From assembly GCF_000309385.1 (NCBI RefSeq), contig NZ_JH976537.1:709426-773425 (forward strand): a stretch of DNA of 64,000 nucleotides, in the 5' to 3' direction. The notes below the pieces were generated by a model that worked only from the letters and a program-made list of their open reading frames with translations, did not search any database and had not been told where the DNA came from. The translations under genes and the position numbers were made by a program. This DNA is from Nodosilinea nodulosa PCC 7104. GTDB taxonomy: Bacteria; Cyanobacteriota; Cyanobacteriia; Phormidesmidales; Phormidesmidaceae. Positions 58,931-64,000 of this stretch are shown here, piece after piece. Positions within the stretch are counted from its first letter, which is position 1. Every line of letters starts with the position of its first letter.

Positions 58931-60478
58931 CACCACAAACCCCTCCAGCTCTTGCTCCTGCCAATCGCCTTTATATTTTTCGGCCACCAGGGGCGTGATG
59001 GTAATTTGCGGTGGGGTGCCCTGGGCAACTTCTACCCGCAGGCCAGAGTAGGGGCGCTTGAGGTGGCTGCCGTGGCCGCTGCGGCCCAGGTATAGGTGCG
59101 ACTTGGCGACGGTGTGAGGCTTGCCGTCGCGGGTTTCGGTAATCGCTGGCCCTTCGGGGCGCTGTCGCCGCAGGCTATAGCCGCTGCCGCCGCAGATCAC
59201 CCAGGGAATGTGGGCATCGCCGTGGCCGGTGTCCTCGGTGCGCAGGTAGTCGAGGCAGTGGGCATGGCCGTTGAGCACCAGGTCAACCAGGGGCCTACCC
59301 TGAGCCTGGGATTGCACCTCGGACAAAACCGCATCGAGCACCTGGCGCAGGTGGTAGCGCACGGCCAGGGTTTGCCCCTGCGCCCACTTGGTGCCTTCGG
59401 AAACGTAGGGCGGGTGATGAAAGAGCAGAATGCGACCGCGCGCCGAGGGGTCTTGCCAGGAGGCGATCAGGCGATCGCGCAGCCAGTCCAGCTGCTCGGT
59501 GTCTACTATGGAAACCCTGTCGCTGTTGAGCTGCTTCTCAATGTCGTAGAGCTGCTCGTCAATGGCCTCCATTTTTTCGGTGAGATCCTCTCGTTCGTCG
59601 GAGGCAGGGCTAAAGGCATTCAGCCCCGACTGGCGCAGCAGGTCGGCCTTTTTGGCTTCGAGTCGCTGTCGCTGTTGCTGTAGCTCTTGACGGCCAACCT
59701 CGGTAATAGCCAGCGGCAGCGGTTGGTTAAAGGTGTTGGAATCGAGGGCAAAAAAGTCGAGGCCGCCGTAGCGAAAGGTGTAGTAACGGTTGGGCAACCG
59801 GGTAAATTGACCGGGGCGATAGGTCAGGGCGCGGCTACCGCCCGCAGACTCGGGGTAGTGGGTGTCTAGGTGCTCGCCCAACTGGGCCTCGGGCACCGCC
59901 CGCAGATAGTCTAAAAACGCCCTGGCATAGGCATCCCCCTGGTAAGAGCCGTGCCAGCTGATATCGAGGTCGATAAAAGAGCTCAGCAGGTAGCGCAGCG
60001 GGGTTGTAATGCCCGTCAACAGGCCCAGCCAGAGGGGCAGATCGTAGTAGTCGTGATTGCCCAGCACCGGCAAAAAGGGGCGCTCAAAGACCATGCGATT
60101 GTAGTCAATTTTGCGGTAGCGATCGCCCCCCACCAGCCACTCCCGGTAGGGCTTGATAAAGTTCGAGTGGTACTGCTCGTGGGACCCCACCAGGTACACC
60201 AAATCGCCCGTATGGAGGGTGAACCGGGCCGAGTTGAGGTGGGGCACCAGCCGCTCGGCCACCCGCCGCTGGGGGCTGCTGGTGCGGTGTCGCCCGGTGC
60301 CGCTGTCGCCCAGCACCAAAAACGAAAAGCTGTCGTCCCCGGCGCCGCTATCGTCGATGACCAGGCGGGTTTGGTCGATGCCGCGATCGCGGATCACAGG
60401 GTGCTGCCACCGCACCCGCTGCTGCATTTTGCTGATTTTGGTGGCGATCGCAGGCTCAATGACAAATCTGGGAGGCAT
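58928..60478 (-). CDS. Metallophosphoesterase, calcineurin-like
   Basis: 516 residues. Binuclear metal-site motifs: FLVLGDSGTG (residues ~55-62), LHTGDLVYLVG, VLGNHDYYDLP, LLFHHPPYVSEG and LVLNGHAHCLDYLR, the five metal-ligand motifs of purple-acid-type phosphatases. A coiled coil of ~60 residues (RQELQQQRQRLEAKKADLLR and a Glu-rich part) is inserted between the NHD and HHP motifs, which is unusual. No signal peptide is evident, so it may be cytoplasmic. Substrate unknown. Confidence 0.9.
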   Translation of the reverse strand: MPPRFVIEPAIATKISKMQQRVRWQHPVIRDRGIDQTRLVIDDSGAGDDSFSFLVLGDSGTGRHRTSSPQRRVAERLVPHLNSARFTLHTGDLVYLVGSHEQYHSNFIKPYREWLVGGDRYRKIDYNRMVFERPFLPVLGNHDYYDLPLWLGLLTGITTPLRYLLSSFIDLDISWHGSYQGDAYARAFLDYLRAVPEAQLGEHLDTHYPESAGGSRALTYRPGQFTRLPNRYYTFRYGGLDFFALDSNTFNQPLPLAITEVGRQELQQQRQRLEAKKADLLRQSGLNAFSPASDEREDLTEKMEAIDEQLYDIEKQLNSDRVSIVDTEQLDWLRDRLIASWQDPSARGRILLFHHPPYVSEGTKWAQGQTLAVRYHLRQVLDAVLSEVQSQAQGRPLVDLVLNGHAHCLDYLRTEDTGHGDAHIPWVICGGSGYSLRRQRPEGPAITETRDGKPHTVAKSHLYLGRSGHGSHLKRPYSGLRVEVAQGTPPQITITPLVAEKYKGDWQEQELEGFVV

Positions 60479-60643
60479 GGCTGGGCGGGCTGGGGGTCAG
60501 TGTGTAGAATAACCCTGTCCTGGCCAAGCTGTGGCGTTCTAGCCGACATAGACAACACTGCGATGCGCTCCAGGGCGGTGCGGTGCGGTGTGTAGAATAA
60601 TCCTTTAGCCCATGCCCAGTGACCTGGGAAGCTGTAGCCACCT

Positions 60644-61258
60644 ATGGGTCTTTATAACGAAAGAATTTTGCCCTACCTGATCGACCTTTCCATGGCCGGG
60701 GCGGGGCTGGGGCAGTACCGGCGGCAGGTGCTGGCTGAGGTGAGCGGCGAGGTGCTGGAAATTGGCTTTGGCACGGGCTTAAATTTGCCCTACTACCCCG
60801 ACTGGGTAGAGCAGATTGTCACCGTAGACCCCAGCCCCGGGGTGCATCGCCTGGCCCAAAAACGCATTGACGCCTCGCCCATCACGGTGACCCATCGCAT
60901 GGTGAGCGGCGAGGCGCTGCCGATGGCAGACGGCACCTTCGACAGCGTGGTCAGCACGTTCACCCTGTGCAGCATTCCCCAGATTGAGCAGGCCCTGGCC
61001 GAAATCTATCGGGTGCTAAAGCCCGGTGGCCGCTTCTTTTTTGTGGAGCACGGCCTCAGCGATGAACCCGATATTCAGCGGTGGCAGAACCGCCTTACCC
61101 CTCTGCAAAAGCGCATTGCCGGGGGGTGCCACCTCAACCGGGCCATGGGCCAGCTCATTGGGCAGCAGTTTGACCAGGTGGAGATAGAAGCCGCCTATGC
61201 CAACACCTTGCCCAAGGTGGCGGGATATTTTTATACAGGGGTTGCCACCAGGCGCTAG
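60644..61258 (+). CDS. Class I SAM-dependent methyltransferase (UbiE-like)
   Basis: 204 residues: VLEIGFGTGLNLPYY (SAM loop), TVDPSPGVHRLAQKR, HRMVSGEALPMADGTFDSVVSTFTLCSI (in parts) and KPGGRFFFVEHG, the four motifs of UbiE/small-molecule methyltransferases. The C terminus YANTLPKVAGYFYTG resembles phosphatidylethanolamine/membrane-lipid methyltransferases of short length. The transporter gene begins 9 bp after its stop, so they share a transcript. GTGTAGAATAA occurs twice upstream (60501, 60589). Confidence 0.88.
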   Translation: MGLYNERILPYLIDLSMAGAGLGQYRRQVLAEVSGEVLEIGFGTGLNLPYYPDWVEQIVTVDPSPGVHRLAQKRIDASPITVTHRMVSGEALPMADGTFDSVVSTFTLCSIPQIEQALAEIYRVLKPGGRFFFVEHGLSDEPDIQRWQNRLTPLQKRIAGGCHLNRAMGQLIGQQFDQVEIEAAYANTLPKVAGYFYTGVATRR

Positions 61259-61267
61259 GGTCAAGCC

Positions 61268-62134
61268 GTGATCACCTATCTCAAACTTTTAATCACCATG
61301 GCGCTGTGGGGCGGCACCTTCATCGCCGGGCGGCTGGTGGTGCAGGACATGGGAGCTTTTGCCGCCGCCTTTTGCCGCTTTGCGATCGCCTCTTTCGCCC
61401 TGCTGCTGCTCACCTACACCCTGGAGGGCACCCTGCCGAGGCCGCCCAAAAAACTGTGGCTGCCCATTGGTCTGCTGGGGCTGACGGGCATTTTTGCCTA
61501 CAACGTGTTTTTCTTTTCGGGGCTAAAGACCGTCGAGGCGGGGCGGGCGGCGCTGATCATTGCCCTCAACCCGGTGGCGATCGCCCTTGGATCGGCCCTT
61601 GTGTTCAAAGACCCCCTGGGCCGCACTAAGCTAGCGGGCATTGGCCTTTCGCTGCTCGGCGCGGCGGTGGTGATCAGCGACGGCCACCCCCTTCAACTGC
61701 TGCAAGGGGAGGTGGGCCTGGGCGAGCTGTTCATGCTGGGCTGCGTGCTCAGCTGGATGGGCTACACCCTGCTGGGCAAAGCCGTGATGGCGGAGCTGTC
61801 GCCCTTTGCGGCGACCACCTACGCCTGCGTGACCGGGGCGCTGCTGCTGCTCGGCCCCGCGATCGCTCAGGGGCTGGGGGGCGCGATCGCCACCGCCACC
61901 GCCACCACCTGGGCCGGTCTGCTCTACCTGGGCCTTTTGGGGTCGGCGGTGGGTTTTAGCTGGTACTACGACGGGCTGCGGCAGCTGGGGCCAGCGCGGG
62001 CGGGGGTGTTTATCAACCTGGTGCCGGTGTTTGCGATCGCTCTGGCGGCCCTGTTTTTACAAGAGACACCGACCTCATCGCTGCTGCTGGGCGGCAGCCT
62101 GGTCATAGCGGGCGTGGTGCTGACCAACCGCTAG
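61268..62134 (+). CDS. EamA/DMT-family transporter
   Basis: 288 residues from a GTG, with ten membrane helices in two EamA halves: LLITMALWGGTFIAGRLV, LLLLTYTLEGTLP, GIFAYNVFFFSGLKTVEAG, ALIIALNPVAIALGSAL, and the second half LGCVLSWMGYTLLGKAVM, GSAVGFSWYYDGLRQLG, AGVFINLVPVFAIALAAL. Members export small metabolites; the substrate is unknown. It directly follows a methyltransferase gene. Confidence 0.93.
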   Translation: MITYLKLLITMALWGGTFIAGRLVVQDMGAFAAAFCRFAIASFALLLLTYTLEGTLPRPPKKLWLPIGLLGLTGIFAYNVFFFSGLKTVEAGRAALIIALNPVAIALGSALVFKDPLGRTKLAGIGLSLLGAAVVISDGHPLQLLQGEVGLGELFMLGCVLSWMGYTLLGKAVMAELSPFAATTYACVTGALLLLGPAIAQGLGGAIATATATTWAGLLYLGLLGSAVGFSWYYDGLRQLGPARAGVFINLVPVFAIALAALFLQETPTSSLLLGGSLVIAGVVLTNR

Positions 62135-62165
62135 CGAGCCCAAGGCCTGAATGGCCTCAACGGCC

Positions 62166-63293
62166 TTATCCGCCGTCGCTCGGGGGGGCCGGGAGCGTGA
62201 AATAAAAGGTGCTGCCCAGGCCCAGCTGCGACTCGGCCCAGATACGGCCCCCGTGGCACTCCACAATTTTTTGGCAGGTGGCCAGACCAATGCCGCTGCC
62301 GGGGTAGGTCTGGGCGTCGTGCAGGCGCTGAAAAGCCTCAAAAATTTGCCCCAGATGCTCAGCCGAAATCCCAATGCCGTTGTCGTGGATGCCGAATCGC
62401 CAGGCCTGGGGTTGGGGGTCTACCGAAACGGTAATCTGAGGGCGCATGTCGGGCTTGGCAAACTTGAGGGCGTTGCTGATCAGGTTTTGAAACAGCTGCA
62501 TGAGCTGAACCTCGTTGCCCATCACCTTGGGCAAATCGCCGTAAATCAGCTCGGCCCCGGTGTCGGTCAGGGCGGCCTTGAGGTTGAGCATGACCTGGTC
62601 CATCAGAGCGTTCCCGTCGACTGGGGCCATTGGGGGCTGCGCCTGTCCCGCCTGGGCATAGGCCAGCCAGTCTTGAATCATCTGCTGCATGCGGCCGCTG
62701 GCTTCTAAAATGTTTTCTAGATAGGGCCGGGCGGGCGACTGCTGAATGTCGGGCCAGGCCAGGCTGATCAGCTTGGTGTAGCCCAAAATACTCTGGAGGG
62801 GCTGCTGTAAATCGTGGGAGACCACCGAGGCAAACTGCTCTAGCTCCCGGTTCGAGCGCACCAGTTCTTCGTTTTGGGCCACCAGCTGCGCCTGAAGCCG
62901 CCGCAGCTCGAGCTGGTGCGCAATGCGGGCCAGCACCTCGGCCTCCTGAAAGGGCTTGGTAATGTAGTCAGCCCCGCCAGCGGCAAAGGCCTTCACCTTA
63001 TCGATGGCGTCATCGAGGGCGCTGATAAAAATTACCGGAATCGCCTCGGTGGTAGGGTCGGCCTTGAGGCGCTGGCACACCTCGTAGCCGCTCATTTCTG
63101 GCATTTTGATGTCGAGCAAGATCAGGTCGGGGGGTGCTACCTGGGCGGCTGCGATCGCCCACTGTCCGGTCAGCGCCTTGCGCACCCCCAGCTGATGCCG
63201 CCCCAGCATAGCCGACAGCAGCCGCAGGTTGTCGGGAGTATCATCCACAATCAAAATATCGCCCTTCACGCTCGCGTCGACTGGAGAGTTCAT
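62166..63293 (-). CDS. Response-regulator/histidine-kinase hybrid
   Basis: 375 residues. An N-terminal receiver domain (residues ~10-128): ILIVDDTPDNLRLL with the acidic pair, LILLDIKMPEMSGYE with the phospho-Asp, and DYITKPFQ with the Lys. A coiled-coil linker leads to HisKA with the phospho-His in VVSHDLQQPLQSILGY (~165) and HATPase: NLISNALKFAKPDM (N box), GIHDNGIGIS (G1), GSGIGLATCQKI (G2). A receiver-first hybrid like this is common in cyanobacteria. It starts 74 bp after the stop of the partial gene upstream. Confidence 0.96.
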   Translation of the reverse strand: MNSPVDASVKGDILIVDDTPDNLRLLSAMLGRHQLGVRKALTGQWAIAAAQVAPPDLILLDIKMPEMSGYEVCQRLKADPTTEAIPVIFISALDDAIDKVKAFAAGGADYITKPFQEAEVLARIAHQLELRRLQAQLVAQNEELVRSNRELEQFASVVSHDLQQPLQSILGYTKLISLAWPDIQQSPARPYLENILEASGRMQQMIQDWLAYAQAGQAQPPMAPVDGNALMDQVMLNLKAALTDTGAELIYGDLPKVMGNEVQLMQLFQNLISNALKFAKPDMRPQITVSVDPQPQAWRFGIHDNGIGISAEHLGQIFEAFQRLHDAQTYPGSGIGLATCQKIVECHGGRIWAESQLGLGSTFYFTLPAPPSDGG

Positions 63294-63367
63294 GGATTGT
63301 CTCCTACCTCTGCCTTGCCCAATGCTCTCATCCCTATTCAGCCCTACGCAATCCTTACCCTCTCAGT

Positions 63368-64000
63368 CTATGGATCTCGGCGTTCAACGTCCTGGTTATC
63401 TCCAGCGGCGGTGCCGTCGACCTCTGGCCGCAGACAGTCAAGAATGCGGTCAAACTCGAAGTCTCTGGCCCAGCCCGTCAGGGTTTGGCTCACGCTGGCG
63501 GGTGCTTCGGACAGCTGCCCCAGCAGCGCCACCAGGCGATCGTCAGAACCCGCTATGGCAGCCTGGGCCAGGGCCTGCTGCCACTGGGGGGGCCGGGTTT
63601 GCAGCCACCGCCTCAGTTCCGATCGCTGGATCTGAGAGCGGGCCAGCTCAGCCGCTGCTGGGCCTTCAGGGTAGCAGACTACCGAGTCAGGTGATCCGGC
63701 GTAGCGGTAGCGCACCGGCAGATAGGCGGCGATTTTTTGCAGCAGCGCCTGCATCTGAAACGGCTTGCGCACAAAGTCATCGCACCCAGCCGCCAAAATT
63801 TTGGCCCGCTCCTCCTCAAAGGGGCTGGCGGTAAGAGCAATGATGACCAGCGATGGGTCGAGGTCGAGGGCCCGAATCTGGTCAGTAGCGCCATAGCCAT
63901 CCAGTCCAGGCATGCGAATATCCATCCAAATCAGGTGGGGTTGCCAGGTCTGGGCCAGCACAACTGCCTCCTGGCCGTCCGAGGCGGCCTGTACCTCAAA
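63368..64000 (-). CDS. Hybrid histidine kinase, C-terminal part (start beyond window)
   Basis: Only the last ~210 residues are in the window; the 5' part lies past 64000. A receiver domain is present: WMDIRMPGLDGYGATDQIR with the phospho-Asp and LTASPFEEER, and DDFVRKPF with the Lys. After it comes a ~90-residue tail (ELRRWLQTRPPQWQQALAQA, LTGWARDFEFDRILDCL) of the type that ends many cyanobacterial hybrid kinases. Probably in one unit with the kinase at 62166-63293. Confidence 0.9.
   Translation of the reverse strand, partial: FEVQAASDGQEAVVLAQTWQPHLIWMDIRMPGLDGYGATDQIRALDLDPSLVIIALTASPFEEERAKILAAGCDDFVRKPFQMQALLQKIAAYLPVRYRYAGSPDSVVCYPEGPAAAELARSQIQRSELRRWLQTRPPQWQQALAQAAIAGSDDRLVALLGQLSEAPASVSQTLTGWARDFEFDRILDCLRPEVDGTAAGDNQDVERRDP

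Overview
The window is a chromosomal piece of a GC-rich cyanobacterium. The evidence is the magnesium-chelatase subunit ChlI, a cyanobacterial-type FtsH, the DUF502-nusB-ftsY gene order, a GlgC of the cyanobacterial type, and the highly iterated palindrome GCGATCGC throughout. The many conflict genes, heptamer-type repeats and multidomain signalling proteins resemble filamentous, Leptolyngbya-like genomes, but the genus cannot be fixed from sequence alone.

Layout. 0-13 kb: a truncated PHP phosphoesterase, ndk, a decayed acetyltransferase, a PspA-like/periplasmic-binding-protein pair, chlI-ruvC, a ParM/ParR-like actin module, a small orphan domain protein next to a large binding-protein/DUF4912 fusion that ends in the same domain, and glgC. 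13-19 kb: an oligopeptide-binding lipoprotein, a nitrogen-starvation-type small protein, tRNA-Asp(GTC) with a partial second copy, ftsH and a Nif3-family protein. 19-24 kb: a CHAT-protease-like gene followed by a membrane NACHT NTPase (candidate defence or cell-death module), a dienelactone hydrolase and an AraC regulator. 24-28 kb: recA and the methionine-salvage run mtnB-mtnD-mtnC. 28-35 kb: VapBC-type and HEPN/MNT toxin-antitoxin pairs, an IS4-family element sitting inside a Uma2 gene, a methyltransferase, and a membrane GTPase. 35-46 kb: an Lhr-type helicase, a TIR-FGE fusion, an HNH nuclease pair, mtnP, an FG-GAP repeat protein and a chain of small toxin-antitoxin genes. 46-64 kb: mostly housekeeping (mfd, DUF502-nusB-ftsY, mgtE, a Ser/Thr kinase, cobU, a metallophosphoesterase, a transporter and two histidine kinases), with two further Uma2 genes, one of them frameshifted.

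How the genes work together. mtnP, mtnB, mtnD and mtnC cover four steps of the methylthioadenosine salvage route, split between two loci 14 kb apart. recA, ruvC, mfd and the Lhr-type helicase are four separate DNA-repair genes. DUF502, NusB and FtsY form one minus-strand run. The accessory part is dense in conflict biology: CHAT/NACHT, TIR-FGE, VapBC, HEPN/MNT, HicAB, a BrnT-type pair, three Uma2 genes and one IS. Several of these are visibly dead or decaying: brnT has lost its start codon and gained a nonsense codon, a vapC survives as a few codons, two of three Uma2 genes are broken, and the HEPN protein lacks its expected histidine.

The most interesting candidates are the CHAT-EAD/NACHT pair, the TIR-FGE fusion, the ParMR-like module, the shared uncharacterised domain at 8.5-11 kb, and a family of purine/pyrimidine composite repeats that has entered mfd in frame.
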